Shown: in pieces, positions 9,136 to 18,650 of the stretch
Layout of the letters: each line of letters starts with the position of its first letter
Position numbering within the stretch: position 1 is the first letter of the stretch
Assembly: GCA_002434245.1 (NCBI GenBank)
Contig: DJJR01000036.1
Location: forward strand, 40,300-104,299
Length of the DNA: 64,000 nt
Direction of reading: 5' to 3'
From: Pelosinus fermentans
GTDB lineage: Bacteria > Bacillota > Negativicutes > DSM-13327
Made by a program: the position numbers and the translations under genes
Notes under the pieces: generated by a model
Database searches by the model: none
What the model saw: the letters and a program-made list of their open reading frames with translations, nothing else
Told to the model about the DNA's origin: nothing

Positions 9136-11196
9136 ATGGCAAAAGATTTATTATTTGAAATTGGTACGGAAGAAATTCCTGCAAGATTTATGGCAGGCGC
9201 TTTAAGCCAACTTGAGAATATTGCTAGAAATAAATTTGATGAACTTAGAGTTGGCTATAGAGATATTCAAGTGCTCGGGACTCCTCGACGATTAGCATTA
9301 ATTGTGAGAGATGTAGTAGAAGAACAAGCAGATAAGAATAGTGAAAATAAAGGCCCTTCTATAAAGATTGCATTTGATGCAAATCATCTGCCAACAAAAG
9401 CTGCTCAAGGATTTGCACGGGGGCAAGGTGTTGATCCAGCTGATTTGGTAGTAAAAGATGGATATGTTTACGCTCTTGTGCATGAGGTGGGCAAACCTGT
9501 TGTAAACTTGCTGCCTGAGATCTTAAGCAATATTATCGATAGTCTCAATTTTCCTAAGAATATGCGATGGGCTGACTTTGATAGAAAGTTTGTCAGGCCT
9601 ATCCGTTGGATAGTAGCACTTTTTGGTAGTGAGGTTATTCCTTTTACCATTGAAAAAGTAGCAACGGGGAATGTGACTCGCGGTCATCGTTTTTTAAGTA
9701 AAGGCGAATTAATCGTAATTTCTGTGGATGATTATTTTACTGTATTGCAAGAAAACTACGTTATGGTAAATCAAGAAGAGCGACGTAGCGTGATTCGTGA
9801 GCAAGTTCAGGAAATTGCTCTAAGCCAAGGTGGTACTGCTACTATTGATGAAGATTTATTAGAAGAAGTAATATATCTTGTGGAATATCCGACAGCTCTT
9901 TGCGGACGATTTGAAGAAAAATATTTATCATTACCTCCAGAAGCTGTTATTACGCCTATGCGGGAGCATCAGCGGTATTTTCCTGTAGTCTCAAAAGATG
10001 GAAAGCTTTTACCTGTATTTATCACGGTACGCAATGGTGCCGCTGAGCATATTGATATTGTTCGTCATGGTAATGAAAGAGTGCTCAAAGCAAGATTAGC
10101 CGACGCTCAGTTCTTTTTTGAGGAAGATAAGAAGATAAAACTAATTGATCGCTTAGATAAACTTAAGACGATCGTTTTTCAAGAGGGATTAGGCACTGTT
10201 TATGATAAAACCATACGTATTGAGCATCTCGCGTTAGCGATTGCAAAATTTATTGGTGCTGAAAATGTAAATAGGATTATTGAACGAAGTGCCAAACTTG
10301 CTAAGGCTGATTTGGTAACAGGGATGGTTTGCGAGTTTACCGAACTGCAAGGAACTATGGGAAAAGAATATGCATTGTTAAATGGAGAACAACCTGAAGT
10401 AGCTCAAGCAATATTTGAACACTATTTACCCCGTTTCGCTGGTGATATTTTGCCGGAGAGTGTAGCAGGAAAAATGATTAGTATTGCTGACAAACTGGAT
10501 AATATCGTAGCGACTTTCAGTCGTGGTTTAATACCAACGGGTTCTCAAGATCCTTATGCATTAAGACGCCAGGCATTAGGAATTGTTAATATCTTAATTG
10601 ATAGTAGCTATCATGTTTCGATGAATGCTATGCTTGTTCAAACTATGGATTTGTTGGGTATTGTTCCAGAAAATCGTGAGAAGTTGCTCATAGAAATTCA
10701 GGAATTTTTCCGCTTACGAATTAAGAATGTTTTGGCGGATGAAAATATTCGTTATGATTTTGTTGATGCTGTAATGGGTATTAGCGTAGATGATGTATAT
10801 GATACTTGGCTGAGAGCTAAAGCTATGGCAAATGATGGCGGCAGCGTCGAAATGCAAAAGGCTGTGCAAGCATTTACTCGAGTTGGTAATTTAGTCAAAA
10901 ATGTTACAGAAGTTCAGGCAATTGATGAAAGTTTATTTACAGTAGATGAGGAACGCGCTCTCTATTTTGCCTATAAAGATGCATATGAAGACATTCAAAG
11001 TATGACAGAAAGAAATGACTATTGCGGTATACTCAAGGCAATGATCAAAATGACTGAGCCAATTGATGCGTTTTTTGGTACAGTCATGGTTATGGTTGAA
11101 GATATAGCAGTAAAAAATAATCGTTTGGCGTTACTCAAAAGAATTACAGATCTTACTACGAATGTAGCAGATTTAAGTAAAATTGTAGCTTTGTAA
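9136..11196 (+). CDS. glyS: glycyl-tRNA synthetase beta subunit
   Basis: tRNA-binding beta subunit of 686 residues. The N-terminus DLLFEIGTEEIPARFM is diagnostic for the family. A central HD-like region and a C-terminal DALR-type anticodon-binding region (ending AVKNNRLALLKRI) are visible. The glyQ-glyS spacing of two bases and the preceding AAGGAGGG indicate co-translation. Confidence 0.97.
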   Translation: MAKDLLFEIGTEEIPARFMAGALSQLENIARNKFDELRVGYRDIQVLGTPRRLALIVRDVVEEQADKNSENKGPSIKIAFDANHLPTKAAQGFARGQGVDPADLVVKDGYVYALVHEVGKPVVNLLPEILSNIIDSLNFPKNMRWADFDRKFVRPIRWIVALFGSEVIPFTIEKVATGNVTRGHRFLSKGELIVISVDDYFTVLQENYVMVNQEERRSVIREQVQEIALSQGGTATIDEDLLEEVIYLVEYPTALCGRFEEKYLSLPPEAVITPMREHQRYFPVVSKDGKLLPVFITVRNGAAEHIDIVRHGNERVLKARLADAQFFFEEDKKIKLIDRLDKLKTIVFQEGLGTVYDKTIRIEHLALAIAKFIGAENVNRIIERSAKLAKADLVTGMVCEFTELQGTMGKEYALLNGEQPEVAQAIFEHYLPRFAGDILPESVAGKMISIADKLDNIVATFSRGLIPTGSQDPYALRRQALGIVNILIDSSYHVSMNAMLVQTMDLLGIVPENREKLLIEIQEFFRLRIKNVLADENIRYDFVDAVMGISVDDVYDTWLRAKAMANDGGSVEMQKAVQAFTRVGNLVKNVTEVQAIDESLFTVDEERALYFAYKDAYEDIQSMTERNDYCGILKAMIKMTEPIDAFFGTVMVMVEDIAVKNNRLALLKRITDLTTNVADLSKIVAL

Positions 11197-11210
11197 ATTA
11201 TATAAGAAAG

Positions 11211-11239
11211 AGCCTGTACAATGGATGCAGGCTTTTTTT
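11211..11239 (+). terminator. terminator after glyQS
   Basis: AGCCTG (11211-11216) pairs with CAGGCT (11228-11233), followed by a T-run to 11239. Confidence 0.75.
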
Positions 11240-11401
11240 ATACTTTGAACATGTAATAATTATCTGTGTTTATTGGCAGAATGTTATAAAGAGAGTCTTT
11301 TAGAAGAGGATTTCGTATGATTTTAACGTATTATATAAATTGGAGCTGGCTTTTTATTAAAATAAATATACAATTGAACTATATGTATAGGAGGGAGCAT
11401 C

Positions 11402-12250
11402 ATAGCTAAATCATCAGTAATTTATGCTTTATCGGATTCTATTGGTGAAACGGCGGAAATGATAGCTAGAGCCACAGCAAGTCAATTTAAAGCTGGAGCG
11501 TTTGAAATTATTCGTATTCCGTATATTAATAGTACCATTCAAATTGAAAGAATTTTAGAAGATGCAGCAAATTATACCAGTGTGATTTGTCATACCATTG
11601 TAGGACGTGAATTAAGAGAAGCATTATTGGAACAGGCACAACGTTATAATATTCCTACGATTGATATAATGGGCCCCATGATTGATGCTGTACAGCATCA
11701 ATCAGGATTGATTCCGCAATTAAAGCCAGGATTGGTTCATACTTTAGATCAAGCTTACTTTAAACGGGTCGCAGCAATTGAATTTGCGGTAAAATATGAT
11801 GATGGAAAAAATCCCGACGGTATATTAAAAGCCGATGTGGTACTTGTTGGAGTATCGCGTACCTCAAAGACACCCTTGAGCATGTATCTGGCTCATAAAG
11901 AATTGCGGGTTGCTAATGTGCCGATGGTGCCTGAAGTGGCTCCACCAAAAGAATTATTTGAAATTCCTACCGAAAAAATTGTCGGTTTAATTATTGATCC
12001 TGCCAAATTAAATAATATTCGGGCCGAGCGACTGCGTTCTATGGGATTAGACCCAGAATCCTGTTATGCTGATTCTGCACGAATTAAAGAGGAAGTAGAA
12101 TATGCCAAAAGCATTATGCATACATTAAACTGTCCTATTATTGATGTGTCAAATAAGGCTATTGAGGAAACTGCAAATAAAATTTTGGAATTGATCTGTA
12201 GTAAAAAACAAAATAATATTTATAGTGCGGATTATTGCTCACAAGTATAA
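11402..12250 (+). CDS. yqfL: PDRP-type bifunctional regulatory kinase/phosphorylase (YqfL/PpsR family)
   Basis: About 282 residues of the DUF299 family, whose members use ADP to phosphorylate and phosphate to dephosphorylate PPDK or PEP synthase. The family N-terminus SSVIYALSDSIGETAEMIA is present, then a P-loop-like GVSRTSKTPLSMYLA. That N-terminus lies upstream of the first ordinary start (ATG 11459). The frame is open from 11378, yet contains no ATG, GTG or TTG before 11459. AGGAGG (11389-11394) points to ATA 11402 or ATC 11399 as the start. The glyS-yqfL-dnaG-rpoD order matches Bacillus. No PPDK target gene is in the window. Confidence 0.88.
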   Translation: MAKSSVIYALSDSIGETAEMIARATASQFKAGAFEIIRIPYINSTIQIERILEDAANYTSVICHTIVGRELREALLEQAQRYNIPTIDIMGPMIDAVQHQSGLIPQLKPGLVHTLDQAYFKRVAAIEFAVKYDDGKNPDGILKADVVLVGVSRTSKTPLSMYLAHKELRVANVPMVPEVAPPKELFEIPTEKIVGLIIDPAKLNNIRAERLRSMGLDPESCYADSARIKEEVEYAKSIMHTLNCPIIDVSNKAIEETANKILELICSKKQNNIYSADYCSQV

Positions 12251-12283
12251 AAAAGCCTCCGGAAAATCCGGAGGCTTTTTTTC
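12250..12283. terminator. bidirectional terminator between yqfL and the LptA-like gene
   Basis: GCCTCCGGA (12255-12263) and TCCGGAGGC (12267-12275) form a perfect nine-base-pair stem with an AAA loop, flanked by A6 on the left and T7 on the right. It can serve both convergent genes. Confidence 0.92.
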
Positions 12284-12760
12284 TTATAAGAATGTGTCGG
12301 TTGTTATGTTATATTTTGCTGTATCTGCCGACCAGCAATTACCATTTTGTTCAATTTGTACATTATTACTAAAAAGTGCATTTTTCTCTCGCCAGTTGTA
12401 ATCGACGTGATTCGCTGTAACATTTAAATTTGTGCGAGTAAAATGTACGTTTCCTTCGACAATAGCCCGATCTTGGGCACCATATACATAGACACTATCT
12501 GCAGTGAATAAAATATCATCTTGCTTTACTGTAATATTGCCGCTTCCCCAAACTTCTAATGATCCCATATTAACTTTAGCTTGATCTGCAGTAATTACAC
12601 GGTTTTTAACTTGTATGTATACATTTCCATTTAATACATATAAACCGGTATTAATATCAAAATATTGCTGATCTGCTGTAATAGTAGGTTTGGCAGCGAG
12701 AGTAGTTGCTGTAAATAGCAGCATAAACAGTAAAGTGAATATGAAAGTTTTAGTTTTCAT
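12284..12760 (-). CDS. LptA/OstA-like periplasmic protein
   Basis: 158 residues with a signal peptide (MKTKTFIFTLLFMLLFTATTLA) and an OstA/LptA-like repeat fold: ITADQQYFDINTG, LNGNVYIQ, ITADQAKVN, FTADSVYVYGAQ and VEGNVHF. LptA bridges lipopolysaccharide transport across the periplasm. Here the gene stands alone, convergent to yqfL, without other lpt genes, so it may be an OstA-fold paralogue instead of LptA itself. Its presence supports a cell with an outer membrane. AGGAGA precedes the ATG on the minus strand. Confidence 0.78.
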   Translation of the reverse strand: MKTKTFIFTLLFMLLFTATTLAAKPTITADQQYFDINTGLYVLNGNVYIQVKNRVITADQAKVNMGSLEVWGSGNITVKQDDILFTADSVYVYGAQDRAIVEGNVHFTRTNLNVTANHVDYNWREKNALFSNNVQIEQNGNCWSADTAKYNITTDTFL

Positions 12761-12967
12761 AATAATCTCCTCTCCGTATAAGTAAAGCCTATAAACAAAT
12801 CTTTAATTATATTATAACAGATTTTGCAGGAAAATGGAGGTGTAAATGCTTGGTATGCTGAAAAGAGTATGTATGATTCGTTCGTTACAAACTAGGTATA
12901 ATAATGAAGCAAACAATGCTTCTATCTTGATAATGAAGGTTAAGGAGTAAAATGCGGAGGCGATACT

Positions 12968-13963
12968 ATGAATATACGTGAACGTATTGAGGAGCAGGAA
13001 TATAAAATACTATCATCCTTTGCTAGTAAAAGTAGGGAAGCAATACGAGATAAAGAAGAAGAGGTATGTGAGTTTCGAACCGCTTTCCAGCGTGATCGTG
13101 ATCGTCTTATCCATAGCAAGGCTTTTCGCCGATTAAAGCATAAAACCCAAGTTTATATTTCTCCTGGAGATCATTATCGCATGAGAATGACACATAGTTT
13201 AGAGGTCTCACAAATATCTCGAACCATTGCCCGGGGATTAATGTTAAATGAAGATTTAACTGAAGCTATTGCCCTGGGACATGACGTTGGTCACACTCCT
13301 TTTGGTCATGTTGGTGAGTACGCTTTGCGTGAAATTATTGGTCGTTACCATCATAATGAACAGAGTTTAAGAGTCGTAGAACATCTCGAACGAAATGGCA
13401 GAGGACTGAACTTAACATTAGAAGTTAAAGATGGCATATTAAATCATACAGGTTTAAATAAACCTTTTACCTTAGAAGGAAATATAGTACGTATTGGTGA
13501 TCGTATTGCTTATTTATGTCATGACTATGATGATGGTATTCGAGCAGGGATGATTAGAACGGTTGATTTACCAGAAAGGGTGGCAAAGACATTAGGGATA
13601 AACCCGTCTAATATGATTACTGTCATGGTTTCTGATATGATTCGGGCATCTGAGGGACGTAATGAAATACATATCTCGGCTAAAGTTAAAAATGCCATGG
13701 ATGAATTTCGTGAGTTTATGTTTCAAAAAGTATATCATTCAGCAGATTTGGAGCCTGATCGCAAGAAGGCAAAATATATCATTCAAAAATTATATGAGTA
13801 CTTTACCCTTCACCCTGAAAGTTTACCACAGGAGTTTTTAGAACGTGAAAGTAGTTGGGGATTGGAGGTAACTATTGTTGATTACATTGCAGGTTTGACA
13901 GATAGTTATGCCGTTCACTTGTTTGAAGAGTTATTTATTCCTGCAAAGTGGATTGCGCGATGA
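12968..13963 (+). CDS. dgt: dNTP triphosphohydrolase, dGTPase-like
   Basis: HD-domain enzyme of 331 residues in the deoxyguanosine triphosphatase-like family, which cleaves dNTPs to nucleoside and triphosphate. Visible: FRRLKHKTQVY, THSLEVSQISRTIARGL (first His), GHDVGHTPFGHVGE (HD pair) and GDRIAYLCHDYDD (distal Asp). Substrate preference cannot be read. ATGCGGAGGCG precedes the ATG. A dgt-like gene ahead of dnaG-rpoD is a common arrangement in this lineage. Confidence 0.92.
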   Translation: MNIRERIEEQEYKILSSFASKSREAIRDKEEEVCEFRTAFQRDRDRLIHSKAFRRLKHKTQVYISPGDHYRMRMTHSLEVSQISRTIARGLMLNEDLTEAIALGHDVGHTPFGHVGEYALREIIGRYHHNEQSLRVVEHLERNGRGLNLTLEVKDGILNHTGLNKPFTLEGNIVRIGDRIAYLCHDYDDGIRAGMIRTVDLPERVAKTLGINPSNMITVMVSDMIRASEGRNEIHISAKVKNAMDEFREFMFQKVYHSADLEPDRKKAKYIIQKLYEYFTLHPESLPQEFLERESSWGLEVTIVDYIAGLTDSYAVHLFEELFIPAKWIAR

Positions 13964-14142
13964 GTTATTAAGAAGAGATTCCAATTTATTATCAAAAAAA
14001 ATATTAGTTGTCAAGAGGGAAAAGAGGATATTTATAAGTTATATTGAATACTATTGTTTATGAAAGTAAAATGAATGGAGTTATGTCCTAATTTGGAGTT
14101 CATTCTAAGATCTTCAATTAATAGTATGAAATAATAAGTACT

Positions 14143-14301
14143 ATGACGCATGAATCTTATAGCAGGATTATGGGAATTTGTGTAGAAATAAATCACAAAT
14201 CGAAAGTAGTTTTTCTTTTAATCATATTGGATATGCTAGTATTAGCAGGAATATGGGAAAAAATCGCGAAAACAGGAAAACAGGATATTCTTGTATCATA
14301 A
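14143..14301 (+). CDS. possible 52-residue membrane peptide between dgt and dnaG
   Basis: The 419-base gap between dgt and dnaG holds one uninterrupted frame, MTHESYRIMGICVEINHKSK followed by one hydrophobic segment (VVFLLIILDMLVLAGIW) and a basic tail. No convincing ribosome site precedes either ATG 14143 or ATG 14170. It may be a real single-pass peptide or chance. Nothing else is recognised in the gap. Confidence 0.25.
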   Translation: MTHESYSRIMGICVEINHKSKVVFLLIILDMLVLAGIWEKIAKTGKQDILVS

Positions 14302-14382
14302 GTCGAAAAGTTGATGAATAGGAATATTTATTCATGAAAAATTAACAGGCTATATGCTTACAAGTAGGTTAAAGGTGAGTTT

Positions 14383-16194
14383 ATGAAAGATGGGATTTAT
14401 GATGAATTTATTGATAGGTTGCGTTCGGAGAGTGATATTGTAAGCATCTTATCAGATTATGTCCCTTTAAAGAAGAAGGGAAAAAACTATTGGGGCTGCT
14501 GTCCATTTCATCATGAGAACACTCCTTCATTTTCAGTAACACCTGACAAAGGTTTTTTTTATTGTTTTGGTTGTCAAAGTGGGGGAAATGTATTTAATTT
14601 TTTAATGAAAATTGAAAACATTAGTTTTTTTGATGCGGTAAAAGTATTGGCGCAAAAAATGAATATTCCTTTGCCAGAAAAAGAGAAAAGTTCGCGGGAA
14701 TTGGCAAGGGAGCGTGAGAATAGCAAATTATACCGTGTCAATGAAATGGCTAGGGAGTTTTTTTATGCTTGTTTGACAAAAACTGTTTATGGCAAAAAAG
14801 CAAGAGAATATTTAAATTCCCGTGGTGTTACAGATGACGTCATTGAACGTTTTAAAATTGGCTTTGCTCCTCCTGCTTGGGATAAATTAGTAAACGCTTT
14901 TTTAGAACGTGGTGTAGAACAAGAGGTTCTGCTAAGAGCTGGTCTAATCGTAGAGAGAAATTCTGGTGATGGTGTTTATGACCGGTTTCGCAGTCGTGTA
15001 ATATTTCCTATTTCTGATGCTCGGGGGCGGGTAGTTGGTTTTGGGGGAAGGGTGATTGATGATAGCCAACCTAAATATTTAAATTCACCAGAAACCTCTG
15101 TTTTTAATAAAAGATATATTTTGTTTGGCTTTGATGCTGCACAAAAGTTTATTAAGGAATCCGGGCAAGCCATTGTGGTAGAAGGATATATGGATGCCAT
15201 TACGGCTCATGCTTTTGGTATTCGAAATGTTGTGGCATCATTAGGTACAGCCTTTTCTCCTGAGCAGGCTAAATTATTGCTTCGTAATGCTAAAGATATA
15301 TTTTTTGCTTATGATAGTGATGCTGCTGGGCAAAATGCTACAGTACGAGCTTTGTCAATTCTACGCAATTTAGGTGCAAATGTACGAGTAATTTTGATTC
15401 CTGATGGCAAAGACCCTGACGAGTTTATTCGCAAACATGGAGCTGAGGCTTTTCAATTACTCATCGCAGAGGCAGCTGATATTTTAGAATATCAAATTAA
15501 GCAAGCTTTTCAAAGTATAGATTATAGTGGTCTGGAAGGAAAAGTTGCTGTTGTATCTAAAATAGTGCCTATATTGGCAGAAGCGGATAATGCAGTAGAA
15601 GTGAATGCATATATTGCTTCTATTTCACAGACGCTGGCAATTGATGAAAGTGCTATACGCAGTGAAGTTCGTAAATTTTTGTTTCAGCAACAAAAGGATA
15701 AAAATGTAAATAAAGGGAAGAATATATCTAATATGTTGGTTGTGAAGCAACCTTCAGCGGCATTAGAACAAGCTGAAAGTCATATTGTTCGATTAATGTG
15801 TGGGGATAGCTCTCTTATACCATATATTAGAGAGAAACTGTCTATTGAAGAAATACAAGGAGAAAATAGACGCGAAATAATTAATTTAATATTTAAAGAG
15901 TATAATATGGGAAAAGATATTACAGATACTGCTTGGACAATGATGCTAAGTGAAGCAGCAAATGCAGAATTATCTCATATTATGCTAATTGATATACAAT
16001 ATAATGATACTGATAATATCAAAATGGTTGATGATTGTATAAAAAATATGCGCCTAACAAATTTAAAGTTTTTATATGAACAGCACCGATTAAGGGCTGA
16101 TGAATTAGAACGTCTGGGGGATAGTGGTTTTCTGCAGGCATTAGCAGAAAGTCAGCGAATAAACGATGAAATTAATAAATTGCGCAACTTATAA
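14383..16194 (+). CDS. dnaG: DNA primase
   Basis: Replicative primase of 603 residues. The N-terminal CHC2 zinc domain has CPFHHENTPSFSV and FYCFGCQSGG (about residues 40-65). The Toprim core has VVEGYMDAI and FFAYDSDAAG (about 260-315). The C-terminal part is the helicase-interacting region. It makes RNA primers at the fork. It is followed directly by rpoD, the conserved macromolecular-synthesis arrangement of Firmicutes. Confidence 0.97.
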   Translation: MKDGIYDEFIDRLRSESDIVSILSDYVPLKKKGKNYWGCCPFHHENTPSFSVTPDKGFFYCFGCQSGGNVFNFLMKIENISFFDAVKVLAQKMNIPLPEKEKSSRELARERENSKLYRVNEMAREFFYACLTKTVYGKKAREYLNSRGVTDDVIERFKIGFAPPAWDKLVNAFLERGVEQEVLLRAGLIVERNSGDGVYDRFRSRVIFPISDARGRVVGFGGRVIDDSQPKYLNSPETSVFNKRYILFGFDAAQKFIKESGQAIVVEGYMDAITAHAFGIRNVVASLGTAFSPEQAKLLLRNAKDIFFAYDSDAAGQNATVRALSILRNLGANVRVILIPDGKDPDEFIRKHGAEAFQLLIAEAADILEYQIKQAFQSIDYSGLEGKVAVVSKIVPILAEADNAVEVNAYIASISQTLAIDESAIRSEVRKFLFQQQKDKNVNKGKNISNMLVVKQPSAALEQAESHIVRLMCGDSSLIPYIREKLSIEEIQGENRREIINLIFKEYNMGKDITDTAWTMMLSEAANAELSHIMLIDIQYNDTDNIKMVDDCIKNMRLTNLKFLYEQHRLRADELERLGDSGFLQALAESQRINDEINKLRNL

Positions 16195-16248
16195 TTCCAA
16201 AAAGAAACTACGCCTTGATTGGAGTGGCCAATGGAGGAGGGGAGTAAA

Positions 16249-17364
16249 ATGACAGAGAAAAAGATGATATCAAATGAATTTGTAACTAAATTGGTGAACA
16301 AAGGAAAAAAACAGGGTGGCGTGTTAACTTATAGTGAAATCATGGATACTCTCCAAAGTGAAGATTTATCTCCTGATGAAATTGAAGAGATATATGAAGT
16401 CTTTTCTAGTAAGGGGATTGAAATAGTTGATGAGCTTCCTGATGATACTGAAAGACATGATGAACCTGATGTAGCAGAAGTAGAAGAAGTAACTCCAGAA
16501 GAAGTAGATATTGATTTAACAATTCCAGAAGGTATTAGTATTGATGATCCGGTTCGCATGTATCTTAAAGAGATTGGTCGAGTACCTTTACTGACAGCTG
16601 ATGAAGAAATTAAATTAGCGCAGCGTATGGAAGAAGGCGACGAGGAAGCAAAAAGGCGATTAGCAGAGGCTAACCTGCGCTTGGTTGTAAGTATTGCAAA
16701 ACGCTACGTTGGGCGTGGAATGCTATTCTTGGACTTAATTCAAGAAGGTAATTTGGGCTTAATAAAAGCCGTTGAGAAATTCGATTATAATAAAGGCTAT
16801 AAATTTAGTACCTATGCTACTTGGTGGATTCGCCAAGCAATCACAAGGGCAATTGCTGACCAAGCTCGAACGATTCGTATTCCAGTGCACATGGTGGAGA
16901 CGATAAATAAATTGATTCGTGTGTCTAGGCAATTATTACAAGAACTAGGACGTGAGCCTCAGCCAGAAGAAATTGCAAAAGAGATGGATATCAGTGTTGA
17001 GCGTGTAAGAGAAATTATGAAAATTGCTCAAGAGCCAGTATCTTTAGAAACACCGATTGGCGAAGAAGAAGATTCTCACTTAGGTGACTTTATTGAAGAT
17101 CAAGATGCGCCAGCTCCTGCCGAAGCTGCTTCCTTTATGCTCTTAAAGGAACAATTAGAAGAAGTGTTAGAAACTCTTACTCCGCGAGAGGAAAAAGTTC
17201 TTAGATTACGGTTTGGTCTTGATGATGGGCGAGCGCGCACACTAGAAGAAGTAGGGCAGCATTTCGGTGTTACCCGTGAACGTATTCGCCAGATTGAGGC
17301 AAAAGCTCTTAGAAAGTTACGTCACCCTAGCCGTAGTAAGAAATTAAAAGATTTCTTAGAATAA
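16249..17364 (+). CDS. rpoD: primary sigma factor RpoD (SigA)
   Basis: Housekeeping sigma factor of about 371 residues. Region 1.2/2 has [16 protein letters not shown], region 2.3-2.4 has [19 protein letters not shown], and region 4.2 has [23 protein letters not shown] 16249 is chosen because GGAGGGGAG sits just upstream at 16236-16244; an upstream in-frame ATG at 16219 has none. It lacks the long region 1.1/non-conserved insert of proteobacterial RpoD, as usual in Firmicutes. Confidence 0.97.
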   Translation: MTEKKMISNEFVTKLVNKGKKQGGVLTYSEIMDTLQSEDLSPDEIEEIYEVFSSKGIEIVDELPDDTERHDEPDVAEVEEVTPEEVDIDLTIPEGISIDDPVRMYLKEIGRVPLLTADEEIKLAQRMEEGDEEAKRRLAEANLRLVVSIAKRYVGRGMLFLDLIQEGNLGLIKAVEKFDYNKGYKFSTYATWWIRQAITRAIADQARTIRIPVHMVETINKLIRVSRQLLQELGREPQPEEIAKEMDISVERVREIMKIAQEPVSLETPIGEEEDSHLGDFIEDQDAPAPAEAASFMLLKEQLEEVLETLTPREEKVLRLRFGLDDGRARTLEEVGQHFGVTRERIRQIEAKALRKLRHPSRSKKLKDFLE

Positions 17365-17398
17365 TAATAAGTTTAATTTCATTTCATAAAAAAAGTTG

Positions 17399-17427
17399 TT
17401 GACGTAACATTGGTATTGTATTATAAT
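17399..17427 (+). promoter_or_regulatory. sigma-A promoter for the tRNA cluster
   Basis: TTGACG (17399-17404), a 17-base spacer and TATAAT (17422-17427), 18 bases before the first tRNA. Confidence 0.82.
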
Positions 17428-17445
17428 AGTTAATGTTGACGACAT

Positions 17446-17521
17446 TCCTCGATAGCTCAGTTGGTAGAGCAATCGGCTGTTAACCGATCGGTCGTAGGTT
17501 CGAGTCCTACTCGAGGAGCCA
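17446..17521 (+). tRNA. tRNA-Asn (GTT)
   Basis: 76 bases with a full cloverleaf. The acceptor TCCTCGA pairs with TCGAGGA, the anticodon loop reads CTGTTAA (anticodon GTT), the T-loop is GGTTCGAGTCC, and CCA is encoded. Confidence 0.96.
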
Positions 17522-17575
17522 TCTTATACAGATTACAAACAGGCTTTCTATGGAAAACCTGTTTTAATATCTCTA

Positions 17576-17650
17576 GGGCCTATAGCTCAGCGGTAGAGCA
17601 GCCGGCTCATAACCGGCTGGTCCCTGGTTCGATCCCAGGTGGGCCCACCA
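17576..17650 (+). tRNA. tRNA with CAT anticodon (Met elongator or Ile2)
   Basis: 75 bases, acceptor GGGCCTA with TGGGCCC, encoded CCA and anticodon loop CTCATAA. A base-paired first position argues against initiator tRNA. An Ile2 identity, with the CAT modified by TilS to lysidine, cannot be excluded by eye. Confidence 0.93.
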
Positions 17651-17669
17651 TTTTATAGTAAACAATTTT

Positions 17670-17744
17670 GGCCCGTTGGTCAAGCGGTCAAGACACCGCC
17701 CTTTCACGGCGATAACGGGGGTTCGATTCCCCCACGGGTCACCA
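17670..17744 (+). tRNA. tRNA-Glu (TTC)
   Basis: 75 bases, acceptor GGCCCGT with ACGGGTC, anticodon loop CTTTCAC (TTC), T-arm GGGGGTTCGATTCCCCC and encoded CCA. Confidence 0.96.
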
Positions 17745-17748
17745 TAAC

Positions 17749-17824
<76 letters not shown>

Positions 17825-17834
17825 TTTAAGAATA

Positions 17835-17864
17835 AAATGCAAAGCATATGCTTTGCATTTTTTT
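17835..17864 (+). terminator. terminator of the tRNA cluster
   Basis: AAATGCAAAGCAT and ATGCTTTGCATTT form a perfect inverted repeat at 17835-17860, ending in T7. Confidence 0.85.
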
Positions 17865-17960
17865 ACTATAGAGAAGATGATATTGAATTTTAATTGATTT
17901 GATTGTTAAATTGAAACTTTAGTATAATAAGAAAAGTAATAATAATGAGGTGATTGTAAT

Positions 17961-18650
17961 TTGAGGCTTGTGGGAAGATTGGCCGCATTGGCGGCATATG
18001 TGCCTCGAGGGGCTCGTTTAGCTGATATTGGTACGGATCATGCATATTTACCTATTGAATTAGTCGAAAAAGATGTTATTGTTTCGGCTGTAGCTGGTGA
18101 TGTTCATAGCGGTCCTTATAAGGCTGCTAAAGAGCATGTGGAAGGCTTATCACTGGAAGGAAGAATTTCTGTACGTTTAGGCAACGGATTAGCAGTGCTT
18201 TCGCCATTGGAAGTAGATGTGGTTGTTATTGCTGGTATGGGTGGACAAACAATTATAGAGATATTAGCGAACCATTGTGAAATCGTTAGCTCTCTTAAAC
18301 GTCTAATATTACAGCCTATGGTGGGAGCGGCAGCTGTGCGGCGTTGGTTATGTGAAAACCATTGGTATGTGCTAGAGGAGCGGTTAGTTAAAGAGGAGGG
18401 AAGACTTTATGAAATCATTGTGGCAGAGCAAGGCGATTCTCCTTCTTATGAGCCTGTCATGTATGAAATTGGGCAAAAACTATGGGATGAAAAGTCCCCG
18501 CTGTTACTATTGCATATTGATCAATTGATTTCTCAGACTAAGCGTGTAGTAAGGGAAATGGAATGTAGTAGTAATGCCCCAAAAAGCCTTAAATACCAGG
18601 AATATGTCACGCGATTAAAACAATTGGAGGATAAGCGGCGATGTCTGTAA
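17961..18650 (+). CDS. trmK: tRNA (adenine-22-N1) methyltransferase TrmK
   Basis: SAM-dependent methyltransferase of 229 residues that makes m1A22 in tRNA. The SAM site ADIGTDHAYLPIELV (about residues 21-35) and VDVVVIAGMGGQTI (about 86-99) are typical of TrmK/YqfN. Start is TTG 17961 with GAGGTG at 17947-17952. It overlaps the Nif3-family gene by 10 bases, and the rpoD-trmK-nif3 order matches Bacillus. Confidence 0.92.
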   Translation: MRLVGRLAALAAYVPRGARLADIGTDHAYLPIELVEKDVIVSAVAGDVHSGPYKAAKEHVEGLSLEGRISVRLGNGLAVLSPLEVDVVVIAGMGGQTIIEILANHCEIVSSLKRLILQPMVGAAAVRRWLCENHWYVLEERLVKEEGRLYEIIVAEQGDSPSYEPVMYEIGQKLWDEKSPLLLLHIDQLISQTKRVVREMECSSNAPKSLKYQEYVTRLKQLEDKRRCL

